Part shown: piece after piece, positions 1-9,662 of the stretch
How the letters are laid out: each line of letters starts with the position of its first letter
Position numbering within the stretch: position 1 is the first letter of the stretch
Source of the DNA: Myxococcus stipitatus DSM 14675
GTDB lineage: Bacteria > Myxococcota > Myxococcia > Myxococcales > Myxococcaceae
Assembly: GCF_000331735.1 (NCBI RefSeq)
Contig: NC_020126.1
Span: 2,790,001-2,854,000, forward strand
Direction of reading: 5' to 3'
Length of the DNA: 64,000 nt
Position numbers and translations under genes: made by a program
Notes under the pieces: model-generated
The model's database searches: none
What the model saw: the letters and a program-made list of their open reading frames with translations, nothing else
Told to the model about the DNA's origin: nothing

Positions 1-237
1 GTGCCCGAGAAGGAGGCTCCGCCTCCCAGCGACTCGCTCGAGTGGCTCCAGAAGTGGGTGACCACCATCGGCGCACTCATCGCGCTCGTGCTCTCCATCA
101 CCAACTTCCTGCAGCTGAACCGCGCGCCTCCCATCCAGGGCGCGCTGCCGAGGCTGCTCCGGCTCGCGCAGGGGAGCGAGGTCTGGCTCTATCTCCAGCC
201 CACGTACGTCTCGACTCGAGAGACAGCGCAAAGGTGA
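1..237 (+). pseudogene. Truncated membrane-anchored protein, 3' end lost
   Basis: A GTG-started frame of 78 residues begins at the first base of the window, so the true start may lie upstream. It has one predicted membrane helix (about residues 20-38, WVTTIGALIALVLSITNFLQ) followed by a soluble stretch that reads like a normal domain up to VWLYLQPTYVS. It then stops within nine residues. The last part overlaps, in antisense, the abnormal tail of the minus-strand gene at 98-631. I infer that a deletion near 210-222 removed the 3' halves of two convergent genes and fused the stumps. The family is not recognised with certainty. Confidence 0.5.
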
Positions 238-631
238 CGGAGAGGGAGTGGCTGTAGAGCTTGAGCCGCAACCCTCCGCGCTTCACGGAGGCGGGTGAGT
301 CCGGCTCTGCCTTCAGGTCGTCCTCTTCCTCGGCGGGGTTGGCGTCCGGGTCCCTGGATTCACCCGAGCCGCGCTGGAAGAGGAGGGCGGCGAGGAGGAC
401 GTATGCGGCCATCTGCAGGAACTCGCTCTCCCAGTTCTCGAAGACGGACTCGAGGAAGTCCCCCGACGAGAGGTACTGCCCGAAGGACGAGAGGGGCTGG
501 CCATGCGCTCGGGCTTCCTCGTTGGAGTGGAGGTGGCCCGCGATGCTGTGGCCGATGAGCGACAGGCCGAAAAGGACGAGGAGGGCAATGGACAGACCAT
601 TGTCCCTCAGGAAACGCTTCCCCTTCGCCAC
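98..631 (-). pseudogene. DUF6766-type membrane protein, C-terminal half replaced
   Basis: The GTG start at 631 has a good GGGAGG ribosome site. Residues 1-135 look like a DUF6766 protein: a helix near residues 13-31, the sequence NEEARAHGQPLSSFGQYL, then FENWESEFLQMAAYVLLAALLFQRGS. As I remember the family, a second, similar half begins with YSHSLSV. Here that half starts (LYSHSLSVTFAL) but turns after about 13 residues into Arg/Ala-rich sequence, which is simply the antisense of the gene at 1-237. The second membrane module is missing, so the protein is probably broken. The switch point is close to the CTCGAG at 214-219. Confidence 0.55.
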
Positions 632-755
632 TCGCGCCTCCCGGGTGCCGCACCCGGAGGGAAGGTGCGCATCATTCAGGTGGATGCAGCAGCGCGGGAG
701 CGAGGGAGGCCCGTGCCCGCCTGGAGTAGGCGAGCAGGCGTGAGCAGCCCCTGGC

Positions 756-884
756 TTGGAAGAAGCTCTCCGGCACGAAGACGATGTCGCCCGACTGGAG
801 GAAGGACTGGGACTTGTGGCTGGAGACCCGGGACGGCGCCCCCAAGAGACCTTCCAGGATGAAGGTCTCTCGGGGGCGCGTCAC
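756..884 (-). pseudogene. Remnant of a Wza-type export protein C-terminus
   Basis: Translated on the minus strand, this stretch ends in [16 protein letters not shown]. The intact export protein at 5263-5877 ends in [17 protein letters not shown]. At the DNA level 754-793 and 5261-5300 agree at 39 of 40 positions. The single difference turns the TAA stop into CAA, so the remnant reads on. Upstream of the shared block the two sequences are related only at protein level, if at all. No start or N-terminal domain is present. It may be the leftover of a paralogous gene or of a recombination that duplicated the wzaB 3' end. Confidence 0.55.
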
Positions 885-898
885 CTACCGGGGAGGGT

Positions 899-3800
899 TC
901 AGTCCGTCCAGGCGTCCAGCATGCCGGACTCGCCCCAGCTCTCGCGGTAGAGCCCCTGGCCCGGAGCACCGCCCTGGAAGCTGTGGATGTACAGCCGGCC
1001 TCCAATCCCACCGCGGTTCATGAACATGCCCTGGGTGCGGCCCAGGCCCTTGAAGTCACCCGCGAACCAGAAGTCGTCCGAGTCGATCCATCCCTCGAAG
1101 AAGCCCGAGGAGCCTTCCAGGAAGTACCTCGCCTGGGCGTTGTTCTCGAGCGCCCCCTTGAAGTCGTAGATGATCATCTTGCCGCCAGGAGAATCCAGGT
1201 TGGCGAGCAGCAACTGGTCGTACCCCAGGCCCGCGAAGTCACCCGCGATTCGCCGGTCACCCGCGTCCACCCAGCTGGACAGCAAGCCCAGCGGGCTGTT
1301 CCAGTTCTCGAGGTAGCGCAGGGTGCCAGCGGATCCACTCTTGAAGTCGTAGATACCCATCCGGCCTCCGGTGCCTCCCTGGTTGAAGATCATCAACTGG
1401 TCATGGCCCAGGTGCAGGAAGTCACCCGCCAGGTGCTTTTCATCATCGGCGTCGAGCCAGCCCGCGAACATTCCAGCCGCACTCGCCAGGTAGACAACCT
1501 CGCCCGTCGCGCTGCCGTTGGCGAAGTCGACAATCATCATCTTGGCGCCCGAGGAGCCCCGATTGATGAACAGGACCTGGTCATGGCCCCGCCCCATGAA
1601 GTCACCCACGTACTGCAAGTCATTGGCGTCCAGCCAGCCCTGGAGATAGGTGGCGTTCGCGGCGGACATGAAGTAGCGGATCTTCGCCAGCGGCTGCGTA
1701 TCACCGAAGTCGGCGACCATGATGCGGTCTCCGGGGTTCCGGTTGATGAACATCACCTGGTCGCGGCCCAGCCCCATGAAGTCACCCGAGAGCAGCACGT
1801 CCTCGTTGTCATGCCAGGCATTGAAGACCGCGCTCTCCTCGTACGTCTCCCGGTACTTGATGACGCCCCCGAGGGTGGTGGTCCCGTAGTCCATGACCTG
1901 GATACGGCCCCCATAGGGGGAGTTGTTGATGAGCATGAGCTGGTCCCGGCCCAGGCCGCGGAAGTCACCCACGAGCTGGGTATCCAGCCCCACCTTCGTG
2001 CGGCAGCCCATGCTCTCGTGGCAGGCGATGTTCCCGCCCGAGAAGAGCGTGCGCTGTGTGCCGTCCGCCTCGGTGAAGGTGGTCTTCGTGGGGTACCCCA
2101 GGGCGCCGTGCTCCCGGCCGTACTTCGTCCACTCCTGGAGGGCGGGTCCCATCACGCCATGGACACCGTACAGGACGTGCGAATACACCGCGCCGTTCTG
2201 GAACTCCGCGTAGCGGCTCCCCGGGGCCTTCGAGTTCCACCCGTGGAGGAACGCGCCCAGGCTCGTGATGGGCACGGGTGAGTTGGGAATCCGGTAGAAC
2301 ATGCCCCATTGGACCTTCCGGACGTCCTCCCACCGGAAGCCCAGCTGGTCGAAGACCTCGGGGCTCGGGATGCCGAACCGGATGCCGCCGTAGAGGACGT
2401 AGATGCCCAGCTCCGGGCTGCCGGTCTCCTCGATGAGCGTGCGGTTGGGCGGCAACACCTGGAGCCACTGCCGGTTGGGGGCGTCGTGCGTGTCCCCCTT
2501 CTGTTGCATGAAGAAGGTGGCGAAGACGGAGGGCACATACGCCAGGCGCAGCGGACGGCCCGGCAGGTTGTCCCGGAACTTGCTCTCCACGCCCTGCCAC
2601 TGATTGTCACCGTCGAAGGTGGTCAGGTAGTCCAGGTGAATCTGCCCCGTGAAGTCCCAGTCGAGCGTCCAGTCCGCCTGCGAGGCGGTGAGGCCCGCCT
2701 GCTGGAGCGCGCTGACCCAGGGGGCCCGGTCGCTGATCATGGACATCTTGATGCCCGCGACGGTGTTGAAGGCGGGCGCGAAGCGAGTCTCATCGAACTT
2801 GCCCGAGGTGAGGTGCATGAGGCCGTTGAGCTCCGAGCTGGTGGACGGCGTGCCGGAGGGCCTGGGCAGGTGCAGGTCCACGTGGGTGGCCTGGGCTTGG
2901 AAGATCTCCTTCCACTCGGGGATGTCGTTCCCCGTCGCCTTCTTCACCAGATAGTTGAGGAGCTCTTCCTTCAGCGCGCTGAGCAGGTCGAACGGAATGG
3001 CGATGATGTTGAGGACCGCCCGGACGATGGAGAGCACGGTGCAGCTGGCATCCGGGGCGCCCGCCATCGAGCAGGCATGGTTGAAGGCGTAGTTGGTGAG
3101 GTGCTGCTTGGCCAAGTCCGTGTTCATCTGCCGGTCCGGGTTCATGAAGAGCGCCCGGGCCACCTGGGTGCTCGTCGCGGGCCAGGCCCGAAGCCCCCGG
3201 TCGATGTCCTTCACCCAGGCTTCGTTGTATTCAATCCGGATACGCCCCAGGGTCTGCATCTTGAGGATGCGCCGCGCGAGGTCGAGTGCCCGGCCGCAGG
3301 CGAACACGTTGCCCTGGCCGCACTGTCTGACTTCCTTCCGGCGCCGCTCCTTGAGCCAGGTGAGCTTCGAGAAGTGCTCTTCCTGCGCGTCGAGCAGTCT
3401 CGCGCGCGTGCGGGTGAAGATTCCCGGCAAGGTGGTGTTCGGCGCGGTCTCCATCAGCTGCCAGGCGACGTTCTTCTGGCTGCCATCCCGCGAGCGCCTG
3501 GCATTGATGAACTGCTCGTAGATGAAGCCATTCACCGCCTGGGTGTCGATGCGGTACGGGTCGTCACCGCGGGAGGTGTACAGCGCGGTGTCGAACGGGG
3601 GCGTGTTGTGGCCCACCCAGCCTTCGACGACGAGGTGCTTGCGCGCGTTGTCACCGAGGACGAACGGTCCCCCCGCGTACTCGTTGACCATCGTGTGGCC
3701 GAACATGTCGCCCACGCCATGGGCGACGAAGCCGAGCGCGAAGGCCCGCTCCTGCGGAGTGTTGGCGGCCAACACGAGCTGGCGCAGCCACGAGTCCGCT

Positions 3801-4168
3801 CCTCCGGTGGGGCCCCTCGAATTGGTGGCGGGGTGGATGACCGTCTGCCCGAAGAGGACGTCCGGGTAGGCATCCGGGCCCAGGACACCCGCGCGGTAGT
3901 ACGCCGGGTAGTCGCGCACCGCGGCATAGTCCGCCGGGCTCATGGCGAAGACGCCCACGTCACCCGTGATGGACTGCCCCCAGAAGTCCACGCGCTGGAG
4001 GCTGACGGAGCCCTGTCGTTGCAGGGCCTCCAGGCGGGCCTGCTCCGCCAGGTACACGTGCATGATGGGCTTCCAGGCCAGGGCAGGGGAGGCCTGGAGG
4101 ACGCAGCACAGGAGGGCCAGCGACGCGGCGGCCCCTCGCCAGGAAGTGTGTCGAAGTCTTGAAGTCAT
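899..4168 (-). CDS. Secreted zinc-dependent phospholipase C-like protein with six-repeat propeller
   Basis: The product has 1089 residues. The ATG at 4168 (AGGTGA site just upstream) gives a signal peptide ending ALA, with Trp as the first mature residue, as in zinc phospholipases C (PF00882-like). The motif HGVGDMFGH near residue 200 supplies further metal-ligand candidates. After a long middle region comes an LGFP-like segment (GALGYP), then six tandem repeats of about 55 residues, each opening with a GDF-GLG-DQ-type motif (for example GDFMGLGRDQVMFIN), which should form a propeller. The whole is extracellular or surface-bound. Lipid hydrolysis is inferred from the N-terminal domain only. 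A lipoprotein gene lies 8 bases upstream and is probably co-transcribed. Confidence 0.7.
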   Translation of the reverse strand: MTSRLRHTSWRGAAASLALLCCVLQASPALAWKPIMHVYLAEQARLEALQRQGSVSLQRVDFWGQSITGDVGVFAMSPADYAAVRDYPAYYRAGVLGPDAYPDVLFGQTVIHPATNSRGPTGGADSWLRQLVLAANTPQERAFALGFVAHGVGDMFGHTMVNEYAGGPFVLGDNARKHLVVEGWVGHNTPPFDTALYTSRGDDPYRIDTQAVNGFIYEQFINARRSRDGSQKNVAWQLMETAPNTTLPGIFTRTRARLLDAQEEHFSKLTWLKERRRKEVRQCGQGNVFACGRALDLARRILKMQTLGRIRIEYNEAWVKDIDRGLRAWPATSTQVARALFMNPDRQMNTDLAKQHLTNYAFNHACSMAGAPDASCTVLSIVRAVLNIIAIPFDLLSALKEELLNYLVKKATGNDIPEWKEIFQAQATHVDLHLPRPSGTPSTSSELNGLMHLTSGKFDETRFAPAFNTVAGIKMSMISDRAPWVSALQQAGLTASQADWTLDWDFTGQIHLDYLTTFDGDNQWQGVESKFRDNLPGRPLRLAYVPSVFATFFMQQKGDTHDAPNRQWLQVLPPNRTLIEETGSPELGIYVLYGGIRFGIPSPEVFDQLGFRWEDVRKVQWGMFYRIPNSPVPITSLGAFLHGWNSKAPGSRYAEFQNGAVYSHVLYGVHGVMGPALQEWTKYGREHGALGYPTKTTFTEADGTQRTLFSGGNIACHESMGCRTKVGLDTQLVGDFRGLGRDQLMLINNSPYGGRIQVMDYGTTTLGGVIKYRETYEESAVFNAWHDNEDVLLSGDFMGLGRDQVMFINRNPGDRIMVADFGDTQPLAKIRYFMSAANATYLQGWLDANDLQYVGDFMGRGHDQVLFINRGSSGAKMMIVDFANGSATGEVVYLASAAGMFAGWLDADDEKHLAGDFLHLGHDQLMIFNQGGTGGRMGIYDFKSGSAGTLRYLENWNSPLGLLSSWVDAGDRRIAGDFAGLGYDQLLLANLDSPGGKMIIYDFKGALENNAQARYFLEGSSGFFEGWIDSDDFWFAGDFKGLGRTQGMFMNRGGIGGRLYIHSFQGGAPGQGLYRESWGESGMLDAWTD

Positions 4169-4176
4169 GGGGTCAC

Positions 4177-4971
4177 CTATTGGGCCTGGGGCTGTTCCCA
4201 GTCCGTCTTCATCTGGGACGGGCCACCGGGAGTGGTGCGGGTGAAGTAGGCCTTCGCGGCCTGGGGCTGGTTGTCGTCGTTCTTGCCCTGGAGGTGGAGG
4301 ATGGTCGTCGTCACCGGGGTGCCGCCGGACTGCGAGGGCTCCGTTCGGGTTTCCAGCGACCACGCGCTGACCCAGCTCAGGTCATCTCCCACGCTGCTCG
4401 CCGTGCCCGCCGCGAGCTTCTGCTGGGTGTTGTTTCCCAAGGCGAAGACGACCCCCATCTTGAGGTCGCCGCTCGAGGCAATCTGGCCCACCAGGTCCTG
4501 CAGGCCGTCGCCGTCGATATCCCCGCGCAGCGTGCAGGGCGGGAAGGTGCAGAGCAGGAGGGTGGAGGAGCCAAACGCCTGGAGGGTGCGCTGGTGCAGG
4601 CTCTTCAGGTCGGCCGTGAAGCTCTGGCCCACGGGCATCCCCGGGGGCGCGTCCGGGGGCAGCGTCGAGCTCGGCTGGTATTGGGGGGCCTGCGCGATCT
4701 CCGCGTCCATGGCGAGGGTGATGGCCGCCATCTGTGCAGCGGACAGTTCCGGCGGTGTGGCGCCCACGGCGGCCGCGATTTCCGCGTCGCTGTACACGGC
4801 GGCGAAACGTTCGTCGTCGGGCACCGGGGTTTCCTGCGTCAGGGGCTGCGCGGCGGCGGCCTGGACCTTGGAGACGGTCGTGTCTGGAGGCGGCGTCGGC
4901 TCCGGCTTCTTCGAATCACAGGCGGCCGCCAGGGCGAGCGCGGCCCATGAGAGTCTTCTCAGGAATGACAA
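4177..4971 (-). CDS. Lipoprotein with DxDGDG calcium-loop motif
   Basis: This 264-residue protein has a TTG start at 4971 with GAGGAAA seven bases upstream; no in-frame ATG fits. A lipobox LAAAC at about residue 18 predicts a lipid-anchored protein, followed by a Pro/Thr linker. In the C-terminal half the sequence GDIDGDGLQDLV resembles an FG-GAP or dockerin-type calcium loop, echoing the propeller repeats of the downstream gene. The close spacing of 8 bases to the phospholipase-like gene suggests one transcript and perhaps one surface complex. No enzymatic motif was recognised. Function unknown. Confidence 0.65.
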   Translation of the reverse strand: MSFLRRLSWAALALAAACDSKKPEPTPPPDTTVSKVQAAAAQPLTQETPVPDDERFAAVYSDAEIAAAVGATPPELSAAQMAAITLAMDAEIAQAPQYQPSSTLPPDAPPGMPVGQSFTADLKSLHQRTLQAFGSSTLLLCTFPPCTLRGDIDGDGLQDLVGQIASSGDLKMGVVFALGNNTQQKLAAGTASSVGDDLSWVSAWSLETRTEPSQSGGTPVTTTILHLQGKNDDNQPQAAKAYFTRTTPGGPSQMKTDWEQPQAQ

Positions 4972-5072
4972 GGCATTTCCTCGGTGAGGCAGGGGTTGGA
5001 CGTGATGGGAACCACTGTCTCGAGAGGCGACACACGCCTGCCCATGCGGACCGGATGCGGAGGCCCGTACGA

Positions 5073-5090
5073 ACAGTCATTGACGACTGT
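5073..5090. promoter_or_regulatory. Perfect 6-bp dyad, possible operator
   Basis: ACAGTC-N6-GACTGT lies in the 290-base gap upstream of the TTG-started lipoprotein gene. It could be an operator for the lipoprotein/phospholipase operon, but six-base dyads arise by chance and no clear -10/-35 pair was seen beside it. Confidence 0.2.
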
Positions 5091-5231
5091 CTGTGTTGTC
5101 TTGCCGAGACGGTGGGTACACCAGCGTGAGGGGACGCCATTCCAGCCCGGACCGGGCGGCTGGAAATGGAGTAACGCTGGGACGGCTCGTCATTTCGCCT
5201 GCTGACGAAGCATCGTCAAACACAATCGTGA

Positions 5232-5255
5232 TGGGCAAGGCATTCGCCTTGCCCA
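5232..5255 (-). terminator. Hairpin after wzaB
   Basis: A perfect 10-bp stem (TGGGCAAGGC / GCCTTGCCCA) with a four-base loop sits 7 bases after the wzaB stop. It is followed on the minus strand by a moderately T-rich stretch. It probably ends the wzpB-wzaB transcript and separates it from the lipoprotein/phospholipase pair. Confidence 0.6.
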
Positions 5256-5262
5256 GGCAGGC

Positions 5263-7186
<1,924 letters not shown>

Positions 7187-7303
7187 GGCTCGCAGTGGCT
7201 TCCCGGCGGGAGGGTGTACACGCTCCCACCACACCCCAGGACGACCCGGGGCGTCATAGCACGCGAGATTTCAGGGACCGAAGTTTTGTTCGACACGGGG
7301 ACG

Positions 7304-7864
7304 CTACTCGACGGGGCTGGCGGGAGGCGGGCGGACGAGGACTTCGTCGGGCGGCGGCGGGCGAGTGGGGTCTCCGCCCGGCAGGTTCTCCGGCTCCTCC
7401 ACCTCGACGAAGAGGTTCTCGTCGGTGCGGAAGGCCAGCTGGCCGATGCACTCCTCGGCCTCCGAGCGCAGCTGCGCCACCTTCTGCTGGGCGATCATCA
7501 CCTTGGTGTATTCGTGCTCGCTGGTGGCGACCTCGCGCCGGGTGAGGGATTCCTGGAGCGACACGTCCGCCTGCTCGGAGATGCGCAGCAGGCCCTTGAT
7601 CTGGGTGAGCTTCTCGTTGGCGCAGTTGAGCTTCACCACGTCCTTGGTGCGGCGGGCTTCCTCCACCTTGCCGAGCACCTGGCGGAGCACCTCGCGCATC
7701 GTCCCGAGCGCCTGGGTGCTGCGCTCCAGCTTCTGCGTGTCCGGTACTTCACTGGCCTTCTCGAGCGCGGCCGTGGCGGCGGGAGCACGGGGCGAAGGCG
7801 CCGGTCCCTGAGCGACGGCCACTCCAGTGGCAACGACGACGGCGACCATTCCGACAGTGCGCAT
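7304..7864 (-). CDS. Small periplasmic coiled-coil protein
   Basis: This 186-residue protein starts at the ATG at 7864, giving the signal peptide MRTVGMVAVVVATGVAVAQ. The mature part is charged and helical (about residues 45-150, likely coiled coil), with two cysteines (LNCANEK, EECIGQL) that could pair. The tail is Pro-rich. It has its own good promoter (7903-7931) and follows the FHA/AgmX-tail gene. Not recognised beyond being myxobacterial in style; the context suggests a periplasmic part of the envelope complex encoded next to mglBA. Confidence 0.6.
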   Translation of the reverse strand: MRTVGMVAVVVATGVAVAQGPAPSPRAPAATAALEKASEVPDTQKLERSTQALGTMREVLRQVLGKVEEARRTKDVVKLNCANEKLTQIKGLLRISEQADVSLQESLTRREVATSEHEYTKVMIAQQKVAQLRSEAEECIGQLAFRTDENLFVEVEEPENLPGGDPTRPPPPDEVLVRPPPASPVE

Positions 7865-7902
7865 ACGCCTCAAGGCTCTCCCGGCCCTTCCCATTGGATC
7901 AA

Positions 7903-7931
7903 AGCGTAGAAGGCGGGGGAGGGGGTGTCAA
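7903..7931 (-). promoter_or_regulatory. Sigma-70-type promoter for the 7864 gene
   Basis: On the minus strand a consensus -35 TTGACA (7931-7926), an exact 17-base spacer and -10 TACGCT (7908-7903) point to a start near 7896, about 32 bases before the ATG at 7864. The spacer is C-rich. Confidence 0.6.
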
Positions 7932-8005
7932 CGCGACGAACCCCCAGTTATTCAGTGGTTACCGGGGTGGCGGGCCTTGTGGACCCTGTCCCGCGGTGAA
8001 GCGGC

Positions 8006-9349
8006 CTACCCTGTCGGAGAGAAGACGAACGGGTAGGAGACGGTGGCGGCGTCGTCGGGCTTGAAGGGGAACACCCAGCCTCGGATGGCGGCGCGGATGC
8101 AGCTGGCCACGGCCTCGCTGCCCAGGGTGTTCTCGTCAATCTCGAAGTCGCCCACGCGGCCCGAGGGGAGGATGGAGAAGCGCACCACCACCTTGCCCTT
8201 GAGGTTGGGGTTTCGCTTGAGCTCCTTCTCGTAGCAGCTCTGGATGGCGCCCTTGCGCGCGCGGACGTAGCGGGCCAGTGCGTCGCGGTCCACGTCGGAG
8301 CTGTCCACCTCCGGGGCGGACTCCTGGACGCGGCCCTTCACTTCGACTTCCTTCTTGGTGCCCAGGTCGACCTTGCCGCCGCCCTGGGTGCCCAGCTCGC
8401 CGATGCCCGTCACGGTGCCGGTGCCACCGCCACGAGGCCCCGTGCCCTTGCCGACGGAGGCCTCGTTGGCGACGCCCACGCCGCCCGCGCCCTGGAGCGC
8501 CGCGGCGATGTCGCTGCCTCCGCTGGCGCCGCCCAGCACGTCCTGGAACGCACCGGAGCCCGCGCCGCGCGAGCCCAGCATCTTCAAGAGGCCCTTGTCG
8601 GAGACCTTCTTCACCATCTCCGCGTGGCGCTCGGCCGCGGCGACGGCGGGCTTCTCCGCCGAGGGCTTGTCCGCGCCTTCCTTCGGCTCTGGAGACGGCG
8701 AGTCTTCCTTGGGGGCCTCGGTGGGGCCCGGGGCGGCCGTCTTCGCGGGCTCGGGGGGGCGCTGGGGGATGATGGCGCGCACGAAGCGGTCATCGAGCTG
8801 GTCCAGCGCCAGCTCCTGCTCCTTGGGGGCCTCGGCGGCGAGGATGATGGCCGCGCCGGAGAAGTGGATGAGCAGCGAGGCCGCGAGGATGCCGAAGAAG
8901 ACGCGGTCCATCGTCTTCCAGCGGCTGACGCGCACGTCGGAGGGGAGAATCGGACGCGCCTCCTCGGCGGGCGGCGTGACGAACTGGAAGAAGAGGGTGG
9001 CGTCGCCCAGCTCCACCTTGCCTCGGGCGCTCTCCTGGAGCGGGAGGACGTAGAGGTCCCCCCGGCGCGAGGCGAGTCCCTGGGCGCGCAGCGCGTCGAA
9101 GTCCACGTCGGAGGAGCCGAGGTTGACGCGGCCCTGCATGGACTCGTTGATGACGAGCTGGAACTGCTGGCCCTGGTTCTCGAACACGCCGAAGCGCGCG
9201 GGGCGGTCGTCGGAGGCGGGCAGGACGATGGTGTTGCGCGCGTCGTGCCCGATGGTGACGGTGTCACGCCGGACGTGGTGCTCCTCGACAATCTGGCCGT
9301 TCTGGATGAGGCCGACGCGGAGCAGCTTGGATGGCGAAGGGGCTGCCAT
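8006..9349 (-). CDS. FHA-type / single-TM / AgmX-PglI-tail protein (GltG-like)
   Basis: This 447-residue protein has three parts. Residues 8-125 resemble an FHA domain (VTIGHDARNTIVLPAS) and should be cytoplasmic. Residues about 150-172 are one membrane helix. A long Pro/Glu then Gly-rich periplasmic linker leads to an AgmX/PglI C-terminal domain (IQSCYEKELKRNPNLKGKVV, about 365-445), a TonB-like fold. The same architecture occurs in GltG of the M. xanthus gliding machine. A protein like this can carry force or signal from the inner membrane across the periplasm. It lies three bases after the 100-residue gene, in the operon downstream of mglBA. Confidence 0.75.
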   Translation of the reverse strand: MAAPSPSKLLRVGLIQNGQIVEEHHVRRDTVTIGHDARNTIVLPASDDRPARFGVFENQGQQFQLVINESMQGRVNLGSSDVDFDALRAQGLASRRGDLYVLPLQESARGKVELGDATLFFQFVTPPAEEARPILPSDVRVSRWKTMDRVFFGILAASLLIHFSGAAIILAAEAPKEQELALDQLDDRFVRAIIPQRPPEPAKTAAPGPTEAPKEDSPSPEPKEGADKPSAEKPAVAAAERHAEMVKKVSDKGLLKMLGSRGAGSGAFQDVLGGASGGSDIAAALQGAGGVGVANEASVGKGTGPRGGGTGTVTGIGELGTQGGGKVDLGTKKEVEVKGRVQESAPEVDSSDVDRDALARYVRARKGAIQSCYEKELKRNPNLKGKVVVRFSILPSGRVGDFEIDENTLGSEAVASCIRAAIRGWVFPFKPDDAATVSYPFVFSPTG

Positions 9350-9352
9350 GGA

Positions 9353-9655
9353 CTAGAAGGGCTCCTGCTCGACGCTCTTCTCGACCTTGGGCACGAAGCT
9401 CTCCGTGCGGTTGAGGTCGTCGAAGCTCAGGTTCGAGCGGGGGAGGATGTAGAACGCCTGGGGCTTCTGGATGCGGCCCTCGACGGTGAGCGCGTCCAGG
9501 CGGATGACCTTGCCGTGGCGCGGCGCCTTCTTGGCCGCCGTGGCTTCGGTGCTGGACGTGGCCTGGCGGGTGCTCTGCGCGGAGGACCGGGCGGAGTCCT
9601 GCGCGAGCACGGGCGAAGCGGCGAGCAGCACGAAGAGGGCGAGAGGGGCGCGCAT
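9353..9655 (-). CDS. Small exported protein, 100 residues
   Basis: The ATG at 9655 gives a signal peptide cleaved after VLAQ. A Ser/Thr/Ala linker leads to a compact conserved-looking C-terminal part (IRLDALTVEGRIQKPQAFYI, then SFDDLNRTESFVPKVEKSV). The stop is three bases before the FHA/AgmX-tail gene, so the two are surely co-translated. The segment TVEGRIQKPQAFYILPRS recalls short companions of AgmX/GltG-like proteins, but I cannot name the family. Confidence 0.6.
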   Translation of the reverse strand: MRAPLALFVLLAASPVLAQDSARSSAQSTRQATSSTEATAAKKAPRHGKVIRLDALTVEGRIQKPQAFYILPRSNLSFDDLNRTESFVPKVEKSVEQEPF

Positions 9656-9662
9656 GGCGGTC

